53,164 nt of DNA from Gemmatimonadota bacterium (lineage in GTDB: Bacteria; Gemmatimonadota; Gemmatimonadetes; Gemmatimonadales; Gemmatimonadaceae): contig JAHFCT010000023.1 in NCBI GenBank assembly GCA_023249375.1, positions 1 to 53,164 on the forward strand. The letters are read 5' to 3'. The notes below the pieces were generated by a model, which made no database searches, had not been told where the DNA came from, and was given only the letters and a program-made list of their open reading frames with translations. The translations under genes were made by a program, and so were the position numbers. This document shows positions 32,350 through 41,613 of this stretch, in pieces; position 1 is the first letter of the stretch, and every line of letters begins with the position of its first letter.

Positions 32350-34449
32350 TCACGGCCGCACGCGCAGGCCGACGAACACTTCGCGTTCCGCCGCCGGCTG
32401 GTACGAGTTGCCGTCTGGATCCGGCTCGCTGAACGCGATGTACTTCGCGCCGAGGATGTTCCGAACCGCGAAGGTGATCTCCGGCATCGCGCCGCCCATG
32501 CTGAACTGATACGCCAGGCGCGCGTTCAGCAGGGCGTAGCCGTTGACCGTCGCGACGTTGCTCGGATCCACATACCAGCGGCTCAGCATTTCGGTGCTGA
32601 CGCCCGCCGTCACGCGCGTGCTGAAGCGGTATTGCGCATCGGCCGAGAACTGGTGCCGCGGCGAGTTCGGCAGTCCGTTGCCGCGGACGTCGCCGTACGC
32701 GCTGTTCGAGTTTGTGTACGCGAAGTCGGACCACGTGTACGCCGCCTGCAGCTGCAGGGCGCCGGTGGGCGTCCAGTTGACGAACGACTCCATGCCGTAC
32801 CGGCGGCTCGAGGCCGCATTGCGATAAAACGTCTCCAGCGGCCGCGACGGCACGCGATAGCGGTCAAAGTCGCGGTCGGTCGTGAGATGGAACAGCGTGA
32901 CGTCGTACGCCAGCGTACGGCCCACCGTCCCGCGCGCGCCAAGCTCTTGACCCAGCGACACGGCCGGCTCGAGCCCGCGATTGAATCCGCCAATCTGATT
33001 CGGGTTGGCGCTCAGCTCCTCGGTGGCCGGCGGCAGGAAGCCCTGTCCGATGTTGCCGAACAGGTTGAGCGTCGACGATGGCGACCAGGTCATGCCCACG
33101 CGACCCGTGAATTGCCTGAACGTCGCGTTGCCGGACAGATCAACGCCGCCGGGCTTCAGATGATCGGTCAACTCGTTGCCCACGCGGTCAAAGCGCGCGT
33201 TCAGCATCAGGCTCCATTGCGGCGCGATGTCGATGCGGTCGAGCGCGAACAGGCCAATGCCGGTCTGCCTCATCGTCTGATCGCTGAGGCGCCCGAGCCC
33301 TTCACGTGCGTTGCCGAGGTTCGGCAGCGCGTAGTCGTCGATGGTCTGTCCCTGCAGGTCAGCGCCGATGCTGACGCGATGAACGGACAAGCCGCCGATG
33401 GTGTACTGCACGGTGCCGCCGGGTGCCGTCATCTGGCGATGCCGCACGGAAGACGGCACCGACTCACGATACATCGTGCCGCGCACGTAGCCCGTGAACG
33501 ACAGCGTCTGGTCGGGCGTCACGGCGAGTTCGCCCACCACGCCGCCCGTCACGCGCCGCGTGTCGATGAACTCGTTGAAGGTGAGCGCGTCGGGGTTGGC
33601 CTGTCGCCGGTCCTGCCCCAGCCACGTGAGATTCAACCCTTCCGCATTTTCGTTGAAGAAGCTCGTGTACCAGACCATCGGCGTGAGGCGCAGCGTCGCC
33701 GTCGGCGTCCAATGCGCCTTCGCCAGCAGGTTGTCGCCGTGAAACGCCGTGTGCACGCGGTAGCCGTCGCCGGCCGTGCGCGAGTACGACGCGTGATAGT
33801 TCAAGTCGCCCAGCGAACCGCCGCCCAGTGCGGTGGCGCGCCAGAAGTTGTTCGAGCCGTAGGTGGCGGACACTTCGCCGGCCAGCGGCGACGGGCCGCC
33901 GTTCGCGGTGGTGATGTTCAGCACACCCGCCGACGCGCTGCCGCCATAGAGCGACGCGGCCGGGCCGCGCTGCACTTCCATGTGGCTTACCGCGGACCAG
34001 TCCACGTCGTACAAATCCGCGGCGAACCCGGTGGGATCGTTGAGCGGCAGTCCGTCGCACAGCACGCCAATGCCGCGGAGGCCGTGCTCGCTCAGGATGC
34101 CTTGTCCGCGAATGGACATGTGCACGCGCTTGCCATTGGCCTGGTTGTCGACCTTGACGCCGGGCACGAGCGCGACGGCTTCGTCCACGGCGATGCCGCG
34201 CGGTGCCTGCGAGAGCGCGGCCAGTCCGACCAGCGTGATGGCGGCCGGATTCTGCGCGAGCGCCACCGGGACGCGCGAGGCCGTGACAACCACGCGATTG
34301 AGCGCACGCACGCGCACCGAGTCACTGTCGGCGCGAATCGCCGCGTTCAGCGTCGCGGTCTTTGCTTGTTGCTGTAGCGAGGCAGCGCCGCTAGCGAGGA
34401 GCAGGCGGGGAAGCAGGAGGAGCGCGACGACGCGAGCAACACGTGGCAT
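32350..34449 (-). CDS. TonB-dependent outer-membrane receptor
   Basis: The 699-aa protein has a signal peptide, a TonB-box-like segment (NRVVVTASRVP), a plug domain (VDEAVALVPGVKVDNQANG, MSIRGQG, GIGVLCDGLPLNDPTG, MEVQRGPAASLYGGSASAGV) and a 22-strand beta-barrel ending in an aromatic-rich final strand region (EREVFVGLRVRP). The plug sequence is of the FecA/FepA siderophore type, so iron or cofactor uptake is likely; the ligand is not known. The upstream leader (34450-34630) was searched by eye for cobalamin, TPP and FMN riboswitches; none was convincing. Confidence 0.92.
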   Translation of the reverse strand: MPRVARVVALLLLPRLLLASGAASLQQQAKTATLNAAIRADSDSVRVRALNRVVVTASRVPVALAQNPAAITLVGLAALSQAPRGIAVDEAVALVPGVKVDNQANGKRVHMSIRGQGILSEHGLRGIGVLCDGLPLNDPTGFAADLYDVDWSAVSHMEVQRGPAASLYGGSASAGVLNITTANGGPSPLAGEVSATYGSNNFWRATALGGGSLGDLNYHASYSRTAGDGYRVHTAFHGDNLLAKAHWTPTATLRLTPMVWYTSFFNENAEGLNLTWLGQDRRQANPDALTFNEFIDTRRVTGGVVGELAVTPDQTLSFTGYVRGTMYRESVPSSVRHRQMTAPGGTVQYTIGGLSVHRVSIGADLQGQTIDDYALPNLGNAREGLGRLSDQTMRQTGIGLFALDRIDIAPQWSLMLNARFDRVGNELTDHLKPGGVDLSGNATFRQFTGRVGMTWSPSSTLNLFGNIGQGFLPPATEELSANPNQIGGFNRGLEPAVSLGQELGARGTVGRTLAYDVTLFHLTTDRDFDRYRVPSRPLETFYRNAASSRRYGMESFVNWTPTGALQLQAAYTWSDFAYTNSNSAYGDVRGNGLPNSPRHQFSADAQYRFSTRVTAGVSTEMLSRWYVDPSNVATVNGYALLNARLAYQFSMGGAMPEITFAVRNILGAKYIAFSEPDPDGNSYQPAAEREVFVGLRVRP

Positions 34450-34630
34450 TTGAGCCTCCGATTCATGTCCCAGTCACGTTAGGATCGCTTGGTGCGCTCG
34501 GCCATCAGGTGATCTCTCGCAGGCGATTCAGGCAAACGTGGGCGCATCGCAGGGGGCAGCTCGGTATCGGCGACACGCCACGCGCGTGGGGACTCTCGCA
34601 CCGTTCTCACCACGCGTCCCTACTGCGGGT

Positions 34631-34663
34631 CGCCCCTGACGCCGCGAACCGGCATCAGGGGCG
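34631..34663 (-). terminator. Terminator-like hairpin after asnA
   Basis: CGCCCCTGACGCC and GGCATCAGGGGCG form a 13-bp stem with a 7-base loop. The single imperfect pair becomes G-U on the minus strand, so the stem suits asnA transcripts. It starts 20 bases after the asnA stop; there is no T-tract. Confidence 0.5.
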
Positions 34664-34682
34664 TTCTACGGCGTCGAGAGTC

Positions 34683-35813
34683 CTAGTTCAGGACATGAAT
34701 GTTCTTCCGCTCGCAGATCTCCTTCAGTTCCTTCGGCCACACCGTCACGCTGACTTCGCCCAGGTGCGCCTTCCGCAGCAGCAGCATCGTCGTGCGCGAC
34801 TGGCCGATGCCGCCGCCAATGCTCAGCGGGATCTGGTCGTTGAGGATGGCCTGATGATACGGCAGCTTCAGGAAGTCGAGTTGGCCGCTCAGTTCGAGCT
34901 GCTGCCGCAGCGTCTCCTTGGTCACCCGAATGCCCATGGACGTCAGCTCGTGGCGGCGCTTGGTCACCGGGTTCCACACGAGGATGTCGCCGTTCAGCCC
35001 GTGCATCGGCTTGCCGTCGGCGCTCACGGTCGGCGTCGCCCAGTCATCGTAGTCGGCGGCGCGCATCTCGTGCGGGTAGCCGTCCTTGAGCACCCAGCCG
35101 ATGCCGATGATGAAGATCGCCGGATAGTGCTCCGAGATCACCTTCGTCTCGCGCTGCTTGCGCGGAAGATCCGGGTACATCTCGAGAATCTCCTCCGCGT
35201 GCAGGAACTTCAGCTCGTCCGGCAGGTTGGGGAAGCGCGGGTCCTTCAGCTTGGGATACATCTCCTGCACCATCTTCTCTGCGCCGGTGATCACCTTCCA
35301 AATGCTCCGAACCGTGCGCTTCAGATATTCGAGATTCCGGTCGGCCGGTGTGATGGCTTTCTCCCAGTCCCACTGGTCCACGTAGGCCGAGTGATCGTGG
35401 TCAAGGAAGTAATCCTTGCGCACCGCGCGCATGTCGGTGTTGATCCCCTCGCCCGGCTTGCACTCGAATTGCTTGAGCGCCATCCGCTTCCATTTGGTGG
35501 CGGCCTGCACCACCTGCGACTCCATCCGCTTCTGCAGGCCCAGCCCGCACGGGAAGTCGATCGGCGTGCGCGACCCGTCGCGATCGAGATAGTCGTTGAC
35601 GCCGCTCTCCTTGGTGACGATCAGCGGCACCTCCACGTGGATGAGGTTCAGTTCCTTGCAGAGGTTGTCGTCGATGTACCGCTTGAGCGCCGAGAGGGCG
35701 ATCTGCGTTTCCTTGGCGTCAAGAATGGACGCATAGTTGTCCGGCAGGATCCTGTCGACATCGGGATACGTGCTGATGCCTGGCCCGGCCAGGTCAGCGG
35801 TCTTGTCGATCAT
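34683..35813 (-). CDS. asnA: Aspartate-ammonia ligase (asparagine synthetase A)
   Basis: The 376-aa protein is a class II aminoacyl-tRNA-synthetase-like AsnA. Visible signatures are HVEVPLIVTKESGVNDYLDRDG, WKRMALKQFECKPGEGINTDMRA, AYVDQWDWEKAI, FPNLPDELKFLHAEEI and the end region LSIGGGIGQSRTTMLLLRKAHLGEV (motif 3). It makes asparagine from aspartate, ammonia and ATP. Length is slightly above the usual 330 residues. It is divergent from guaA with 211 bases between starts. Confidence 0.93.
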   Translation of the reverse strand: MIDKTADLAGPGISTYPDVDRILPDNYASILDAKETQIALSALKRYIDDNLCKELNLIHVEVPLIVTKESGVNDYLDRDGSRTPIDFPCGLGLQKRMESQVVQAATKWKRMALKQFECKPGEGINTDMRAVRKDYFLDHDHSAYVDQWDWEKAITPADRNLEYLKRTVRSIWKVITGAEKMVQEMYPKLKDPRFPNLPDELKFLHAEEILEMYPDLPRKQRETKVISEHYPAIFIIGIGWVLKDGYPHEMRAADYDDWATPTVSADGKPMHGLNGDILVWNPVTKRRHELTSMGIRVTKETLRQQLELSGQLDFLKLPYHQAILNDQIPLSIGGGIGQSRTTMLLLRKAHLGEVSVTVWPKELKEICERKNIHVLN

Positions 35814-36024
35814 GAGATGATCTCCAGAAGCGGGTCAGGTGAAAACGAACTGTCCTGCCACGCTACGGCGGCCGCGTAGAAGGTGATATCGGGAGTTTGC
35901 CGAGTGCTGTGCAGGGCGTCTTCCGAGTGCAGCCACAGTCTTTCCCGCAGGTCGTCCGCCAGCGTCGACGGCAGACGCTCGCGCTTCCCACGCCTCCGCG
36001 CACCGGCTAGACTCTCGCACCACC

Positions 36025-37845
36025 ATGACCCACGACGCCATTGCAGTCATCGATTTCGGCGGACAGTACGCGCACCTCATCGCCACCAAGGTGCGCCGCC
36101 ACCGGGTGCTCGCCGAAATCCGACAGCCAGAAGATCCCATCGACGCGTTCCGTCGATACAAGGGAATCATCCTCTCCGGCAGTCCGTCGCTCTCGGCGCA
36201 TGGCGAGGACTCCGACTACACCAAGGCGATCTACGACCTCGAGGTCCCGATCCTTGGCTTCTGCTTTGGCCACCAGGAGATCGCCAAGCACTACGGCGGC
36301 ACCGTGGTGCACGGCGCGCAGGAGTGGGGCGCCGCCGATCTTCAGATCGTCGGCGACTCACCACTCTTCGCCGGATTGTCCAAGGTTGAACGCGTCTTCA
36401 TGAGCCACTTCGATTCGGTGACGAGCGTCGGCCCTGGATTCGAGGAGATCGGCTTCACCACACTCGGCGCCTCCGGCCATCCGCACCGCTACGCCGCCAT
36501 CGCCTCCGATGCGCTGCGCCGCTACGGATTCCAGTTCCACCCGGAAGTCGACGACACGGTGCACGGTGACGAGATGATCGCCAACTTCGTGCTCGGCATT
36601 TGCGGCTGCCGCCCGTCGTGGACCATGGAACGCTACGTCGAGGAGCGCGTCGAGCAGGTGCGGCGGCAGGTCGGCGACCAGTCCGTCTTCCTGCTCGCGT
36701 CGGGTGGCGTGGATTCCACCGTCGCCGCCGTGCTCCTCGGCCAGGCGCTCGGACCGGACCGCCTCCATTTACTGCACGTCGACAACGGTCTGATGCGCAA
36801 GGACGAAAGCCGCGATGTGCTCGAGGCGTTCCGTGCATTCCATCTCGACAAGAATCTGCACTTCGTCGACGCGAGCGAGACGTTCCTCACCGCGCTCGCC
36901 GGCGTTGTCGAGCCCGAGCAGAAGCGGAAGATCATCGGCAACACCTTCATCGAGGTCTTTGAACGCAAGGCAAAGGAACTCGGCATCGAGAGCCATCTGC
37001 TCGGGCAGGGGACCATCTACCCCGACACCATCGAGACGGGTGGCACCAAGCGCGCCGACACCATCAAGACGCACCACAATCGCGTCCCCGTCATCGAACG
37101 GATGATTGAGCAGGGCCGCGTAGTCGAGCCGCTGGCCGACCTCTACAAGGTCGAAGTGCGCGAGCTCGGCGAGAAACTCGGCATTGCGCACGATCTCATC
37201 TGGCGGCATCCGTTCCCTGGCCCCGGACTCGGCGTGCGGCTGCTCTGCTCAACGGGCGTCGAGAGTCGAGTCGGCTTTGAAACGATTGAACCCGCGATCG
37301 CAACGATCGCCGCGCAGCGCAAACTCTCGGCATCGGCGCTGCCCATCAAGTCGGTGGGCGTCAAGGCGGACCTGCGCTCGTACGAGCATCCCGTGCTGCT
37401 CACGGGAACCGCGTCGTGGGAGGATTTGCTCGAAACCGCGGGGACCATCTTCAAGGGTGTGCCCGGAATCAATCGCGCCATCTGGAACCTCGCGCCCACG
37501 GCGCCGCGGCGCGTGCGGCCCCTCGCCGCCACGGTCACTAGAGCGCGCCTCGATCTGCTGCGCGACGCCGATCATCTCGTGATGGAAGGCCTGCGTCGCC
37601 ACGGCATCTACGGCGACATCTGGCAGTGTCCAACGGCGCTGGTGCCGCTTGAAGTCGATGGAGCGGGAAGGGAGTTCGTCATCATTCGCCCGATTCACTC
37701 CGAGCGCGCGATGACCGCCACGCCGGCACAGCTTCCCGCGGCGCTGCGTGAGGAACTGCGATCGCAGATGGCCGCGCTGCCTGGAGTCAGTGGCGTCGCC
37801 GTGGACATCACGACGAAGCCGCCGGGCACCATCGAATGGGAGTGA
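36025..37845 (+). CDS. guaA: GMP synthetase of the long, eukaryote-like form
   Basis: The 606-aa protein has a class I glutamine amidotransferase domain (nucleophile Cys in FCFGHQEIA, His-Glu in FQFHPEV), an ATP-pyrophosphatase domain (LLASGGVDSTVAAV) and a C-terminal dimerisation domain (TTKPPGTIEWE). About 100 extra residues follow HPFPGPGLGVRLL, including LPIKSVGVKADLRSYEHPVL. The extra part resembles the insertion of human GMPS (LPIKTVGVQGDCRSY), which E. coli GuaA (about 525 aa) lacks. It converts XMP to GMP. A TAGACT at 36007-36012 could be a -10 site with a very short leader. Confidence 0.93.
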   Translation: MTHDAIAVIDFGGQYAHLIATKVRRHRVLAEIRQPEDPIDAFRRYKGIILSGSPSLSAHGEDSDYTKAIYDLEVPILGFCFGHQEIAKHYGGTVVHGAQEWGAADLQIVGDSPLFAGLSKVERVFMSHFDSVTSVGPGFEEIGFTTLGASGHPHRYAAIASDALRRYGFQFHPEVDDTVHGDEMIANFVLGICGCRPSWTMERYVEERVEQVRRQVGDQSVFLLASGGVDSTVAAVLLGQALGPDRLHLLHVDNGLMRKDESRDVLEAFRAFHLDKNLHFVDASETFLTALAGVVEPEQKRKIIGNTFIEVFERKAKELGIESHLLGQGTIYPDTIETGGTKRADTIKTHHNRVPVIERMIEQGRVVEPLADLYKVEVRELGEKLGIAHDLIWRHPFPGPGLGVRLLCSTGVESRVGFETIEPAIATIAAQRKLSASALPIKSVGVKADLRSYEHPVLLTGTASWEDLLETAGTIFKGVPGINRAIWNLAPTAPRRVRPLAATVTRARLDLLRDADHLVMEGLRRHGIYGDIWQCPTALVPLEVDGAGREFVIIRPIHSERAMTATPAQLPAALREELRSQMAALPGVSGVAVDITTKPPGTIEWE

Positions 37846-37852
37846 GCGCGCG

Positions 37853-38980
37853 CTACGGAGCGCTCGGAATCGAATCGTCGAGCGTGCCGTCGATCTCCTG
37901 ATACACGCGCTTCACGAACCACTCCACCAGATAGAGCGCGAACGCGTCGTTGCGCGCGACAACGCCGCTGGTGATGCGGTCTCGCAAGGCAAGCACTGCG
38001 GAATCGGCGAGTATCGCCTTTGTAGCGTCGGCTGCCGTGCGACCGGCCGCCTTCTGCTCGCGAGCAAGCACGACTTCCCGCTCCAGCAGCGATGACGTCG
38101 CACGAAGCAGCGCCGGATCAGTCAGCGGTGCGCCGTGTCCCGGAATCATCACGCGCGCGCCGAGCGAGTCGAGGTGGTGCAGCGTCGCAATCCACCCGCT
38201 CGGATAGCAGAAAAGCGCAAACGTGATCGGGTTGATCAAGAGGTCGCCGGTCACCGCGATGCGCTCATCCGGCAGCCACAGAAACACATCGCCCGGCGTA
38301 ATCGCGCGATCGTGATGCATCACCTTCACTACGCGCGTGCCGAGCCGGAGCGTGAGCGAATCGCGGAGCGTGCGCGTGGGCAGCGTGTGCAGCACCGTGC
38401 GTTTCTGCTCGAGGAACCAGCGATCGTTCGCCACGTGGTCCTGCAGGCGCGCGGTGTTGCTGTCGGCCGCCGCCGTCGAACGGGCGAGTGCCGCTTCCAC
38501 CTGGGCGATGTGTCCGGGCAGTTGTTCGTCGAGTCCGGGCTGGTTGAACACCACCGCCGGACCCGCCATCAGCGCGCGGGTCCGCTCGTGCGCGATGATC
38601 TCGAGCTTCGGGAACGCCGCGCGGTACACCTCGGCGCCGTACCAATGATCCCAGTGCCAGTGCGAAAGCACGAGGTACTTCACGGGCTTGTCGGTGATCT
38701 GGCGAATCTGCGCGAGCACGGCGGACGCTGCCGCGGGCGTGCCGTTGGCGTCGAACACGAGCACGCCGTCGTCGCCGACAATCGCGACCGAGTTGCCATC
38801 GAGCCCGGCGTCACCGTACGGCGCGGTTTGGAACAGATAGACGCCGGGGGCCACGTCCACGCGTGTTGGCGCCGGCCGTGCCGGCGCGACGAATGATGGT
38901 GCCGGCCGCGCCTGCGCCATGAGGACTGGCGCCGCCATGATGGCGGCCGCGGCGTACGTGATCAGGGGCGCGAGGCGCAT
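37853..38980 (-). CDS. Metallo-beta-lactamase-fold hydrolase, secreted
   Basis: The 375-aa protein has a signal peptide and an MBL domain with LSHWHWDHWYG (HxHxDH metal site), VFDANGTPAAA before it, ITPGDVFLWLPDERIAVTGDLLIN and IPGHGAPLTD. An extended C-terminal helical part follows. The type is closest to the SoxH/quinoprotein-relay and related hydrolases rather than true lactamases; the substrate is unknown. Start ATG 38980 has GGAGG-like bases upstream, while a start at 39043 would add a non-signal stretch. It is convergent with guaA with a 7-base gap. Confidence 0.85.
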   Translation of the reverse strand: MRLAPLITYAAAAIMAAPVLMAQARPAPSFVAPARPAPTRVDVAPGVYLFQTAPYGDAGLDGNSVAIVGDDGVLVFDANGTPAAASAVLAQIRQITDKPVKYLVLSHWHWDHWYGAEVYRAAFPKLEIIAHERTRALMAGPAVVFNQPGLDEQLPGHIAQVEAALARSTAAADSNTARLQDHVANDRWFLEQKRTVLHTLPTRTLRDSLTLRLGTRVVKVMHHDRAITPGDVFLWLPDERIAVTGDLLINPITFALFCYPSGWIATLHHLDSLGARVMIPGHGAPLTDPALLRATSSLLEREVVLAREQKAAGRTAADATKAILADSAVLALRDRITSGVVARNDAFALYLVEWFVKRVYQEIDGTLDDSIPSAP

Positions 38981-39061
38981 TCCGGAGGTTCCTCTATGCG
39001 TGTGACGCTGCGGCACGGTGGCGGCCGCACGTTCGACACGCACGGCCGCGGCGGTGGTTGC

Positions 39062-39988
39062 CTAGCTCGCTTCCACCTGGCTGATGCGGCTGCCGGGCGG
39101 AACGTCGTGCGTCAGCCAGACGTTGCCGCCGATCACCGAACCCGCGCCAATGGTGACGCGGCCGAGGATCGTCGCGCCCGAGTAGATGATCACGTCATCC
39201 TCGATGATCGGATGGCGCGGGATTCCCTTGATCGGATGGCCATGATCGTCGAGCGGAAAACTGCGCGCGCCGAGCGTGACGCCCTGATAGATGCGAACGC
39301 GGCTGCCAATCACGGCCGTCTCGCCAATCACCACACCGGTGCCGTGGTCAATGAAGAAGTGGCTGCCAATGCGCGTGCCGGGATGAATGTCGATGCCCGT
39401 GGCGCTGTGCGCGTACTCCGTGATCATGCGCGGCACGAGCGGCACGCCGAGCGCGTGCAGCTCATGGGCAATGCGGTAGCTCGTCATCGCGCGGATGCCC
39501 GGGTACGAGAGAATCGTCTCGGAGGGCGAACTCGCGGCCGGATCACCGGTGTAGGCCGCCTCGACATCCGCGGCGAGCAGCTGGCGAATGGCGGGCAGCC
39601 GGCCGAGGAACGCGCGCGTGACGAACTCTGTTCGTGCTTCGCACTCTCGGCACCGATCGGACGACGCATCGCTGCAGCCAAAGCACAGGGCACGCTGCGC
39701 CTGGGCACGCAGCGTGCGCCGCACCCGCGCAAGCGTGGTTTCTGTGCTGCGTTGCTGTGCCGCCGCGTCCGCAAACGACTCGCCGAAATAGCCAGGGAAG
39801 AGCACCGCGCGCAGATCTTCGACGATCCGCTCGACCTCGGCGCGCGCAGGCACCGGATGCTGCGCGTCCGCGCACTGCTCGCCCACGGCAGCCTGCAGCT
39901 GCCCCAGACGCGCCGCGATGGCCCGGTCCTCGTCGCTGACCGCGCCGCCGTTCCCGCCGGGATGAGATGAAGTCGGTTCGTCCGTCAT
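39062..39988 (-). CDS. cysE: Serine O-acetyltransferase (EpsC/CysE type) with a Cys4 insert
   Basis: The 308-aa protein has the left-handed beta-helix hexapeptide repeats at the C-terminal half: [43 protein letters not shown] and [20 protein letters not shown]. The catalytic Asp/His pair lies in IDHGTGV. It makes O-acetylserine for cysteine synthesis. Between residues about 100 and 120 is C-F-G-C and then C-R-E-C, a CxxC-x8-CxxC group that typical serine acetyltransferases lack and that could bind zinc. Confidence 0.9.
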   Translation of the reverse strand: MTDEPTSSHPGGNGGAVSDEDRAIAARLGQLQAAVGEQCADAQHPVPARAEVERIVEDLRAVLFPGYFGESFADAAAQQRSTETTLARVRRTLRAQAQRALCFGCSDASSDRCRECEARTEFVTRAFLGRLPAIRQLLAADVEAAYTGDPAASSPSETILSYPGIRAMTSYRIAHELHALGVPLVPRMITEYAHSATGIDIHPGTRIGSHFFIDHGTGVVIGETAVIGSRVRIYQGVTLGARSFPLDDHGHPIKGIPRHPIIEDDVIIYSGATILGRVTIGAGSVIGGNVWLTHDVPPGSRISQVEAS

Positions 39989-40250
39989 GTCAGTGGCTCT
40001 CGTCTGGGTGGCGCCCAGGCGGCGCCGGTAGAGACTCGTCGAGTACTATGACACCAGACCCCGGCTGAAGGTAGCATCGGCGTGACGGCCACGCGCTGGT
40101 CGAGCGCTGGTCGCGCGTGGGGCGCACGCGTCGCCGCCGCGTTCGCCACGCGCTGGCGCCCCCAGTCATCAGCGTTAGGATTCCCTGAGTCGCGGCGCTC
40201 GATGCGCGCTGCGGCGCGACGATTGCCTGCGTTCACGACTTCTAGTCCCG

Positions 40251-41021
40251 ATGATCAAGACTCTGCTCGCCCAAGTGAAGCGGTTGACGATCGCGACGGG
40301 CGTTTACCGGCCCGCGCGCTGGCTGGCGCGGCGGCTGCGGCCCTCGACGCAGCGTGCGCATCTGGAGGACGTCGTCTTCCTCCGCGCGCTCCTGCCAAGC
40401 GGGTCGCTGTGCTTTGACGTGGGCGCCAACATCGGCGAGAAGTCGGAGGCGATGCTCGACGCGGGATGCCGCGTGGTCGCGTTCGAGCCGAATCCGCGCG
40501 TGCTGCCGGAACTGCACGCGCGCTGTGCGCACCGTGCCGGCTGGACCTCGGTCGCGGCCGCGCTGGGGAGCGGGCCCGCGATCGCCACGTTGCACGCGCG
40601 CGTCTTTCACTCGCAGTCGAGCCTGAGCGCCGAGTGGGACGGCGCGGTCGCCGCCACGTACGACGTTCCCGTGATCACGCTGAACGCGGCCATTGCCCGC
40701 TACGGCATGCCGGCGTTCTGCAAGATCGACGTCGAGGGGTGGGAACTCGAAGTGCTGAAGGGGCTGACGCAGTCCATGCCGCTGCTCTCCTTCGAGTTTC
40801 ATCTCGACGAGCGCGGCATCGCCAAGACCTCCGCCTGCCTCGCCCGGCTCGCCGCACTCGGTCCCGCGTTCGTCAACCTGACGCCTGCGGAGAGCGCGCA
40901 CTTCCATTTCACGGAATGGATGCCGATCGACCGCTTTCTTACGTGGTTCCCCGGAGACTTGGCGCAGTCGCTGCCCGGCAAGCGGTACGGCGACATCTTC
41001 GTGCGTCACGTCGCGCCGTGA
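40251..41021 (+). CDS. FkbM-family methyltransferase
   Basis: The 256-aa protein is a SAM-dependent methyltransferase: LCFDVGANIGEKSEAM (SAM-binding loop), VVAFEPNPRVLPEL, FCKIDVEGWELEVLKGL (the FkbM motif) and SFEFHLDERG. FkbM enzymes methylate sugar or polyketide hydroxyl groups. The acceptor is not known. The 262-base gap before it (39989-40250) shows no convincing gene or regulatory site. The YbaK-like gene follows 24 bases later. Confidence 0.88.
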   Translation: MIKTLLAQVKRLTIATGVYRPARWLARRLRPSTQRAHLEDVVFLRALLPSGSLCFDVGANIGEKSEAMLDAGCRVVAFEPNPRVLPELHARCAHRAGWTSVAAALGSGPAIATLHARVFHSQSSLSAEWDGAVAATYDVPVITLNAAIARYGMPAFCKIDVEGWELEVLKGLTQSMPLLSFEFHLDERGIAKTSACLARLAALGPAFVNLTPAESAHFHFTEWMPIDRFLTWFPGDLAQSLPGKRYGDIFVRHVAP

Positions 41022-41045
41022 ACACGCATCGACTCGTGGAGCCTC

Positions 41046-41552
41046 ATGCCTGATCTGTACGAATTCCTGGCGCTCCACGCCGTCGCGTACACGCGCGTGG
41101 ATCATCAGGCCGTATTCACGATCGAGGAGGTCGAGCGTCTCGTGCCGCCGCTCACCGGCGCGGCGAGCAAGAACCTCTTTCTTCGCGACAAGAAGGGCAC
41201 GCGCCAGGCGCTCGTCGTCGTGGCCGCCAGCAAGCCGGTGGATCTCCGTGCGCTCGCCGAACGCACCGGCTTCGAGCGACCCAGTTTTGGCTCGGCCGAT
41301 CGGCTGAAGCGGTGCCTCGGCGTTGAGCCGGGATCCGTATCGCTGCTCGCGCTCGTCAACGACACCGCGCGTGCGGTTGAGGTGTTCATCGACCGCGATC
41401 TGTGGAATGCGTCGGCGGTTCACTGCCATCCGCTGGTGAATACGGCGACGCTCGGCGTCTCGCACGAAGGCGTCGAGGCTTTTCTCGCCGCGACGGGGCA
41501 TCAGTGTCGCATCGTGGACATTCCGGAGGGGCCAGGCGTGTCGAACAGCTAG
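41046..41552 (+). CDS. YbaK/ProX-type prolyl-tRNA editing protein
   Basis: The 168-aa protein is an INS/ProX deacylase domain: YTRVDHQAVFTIEE, GAASKNLFLRDKKG with the conserved Lys, LGVEPGSVSLLAL and the tail NTATLGVSHEGVEAFLAATGH. Such proteins remove wrongly attached amino acids from tRNA-Pro. The K-N-L-F pattern favours the ProXp-Ala (PrdX) group; a YbaK type is less likely. Confidence 0.88.
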   Translation: MPDLYEFLALHAVAYTRVDHQAVFTIEEVERLVPPLTGAASKNLFLRDKKGTRQALVVVAASKPVDLRALAERTGFERPSFGSADRLKRCLGVEPGSVSLLALVNDTARAVEVFIDRDLWNASAVHCHPLVNTATLGVSHEGVEAFLAATGHQCRIVDIPEGPGVSNS

Positions 41553-41613
41553 CGGTCGCGCCGTGATTGCGCCGCGAGCAACCGCGTCGGATACTCCTGC
41601 CCGGGAGGATTCT

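Noticed and set aside
32116-34377. Long open frame on the + strand (753 codons) opposite the TonB-dependent receptor
   Set aside because: It is the antisense shadow of a clear receptor gene. The product is Arg/His/Ala-rich with no fold or signal, as expected for GC-rich antisense frames.
34450-34630. Possible cobalamin, TPP or FMN riboswitch before the TonB-dependent receptor
   Set aside because: Short GGTG and AGTCC-like strings exist, but the conserved boxes of these classes are missing or in the wrong order. The only firm structure is a 12-bp palindrome CCACGCGCGTGG.
34443-35879. 478-codon open frame on the + strand
   Set aside because: It lies opposite asnA, a strongly supported gene. 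Its product is His/Arg/Leu-rich with no recognisable domain.
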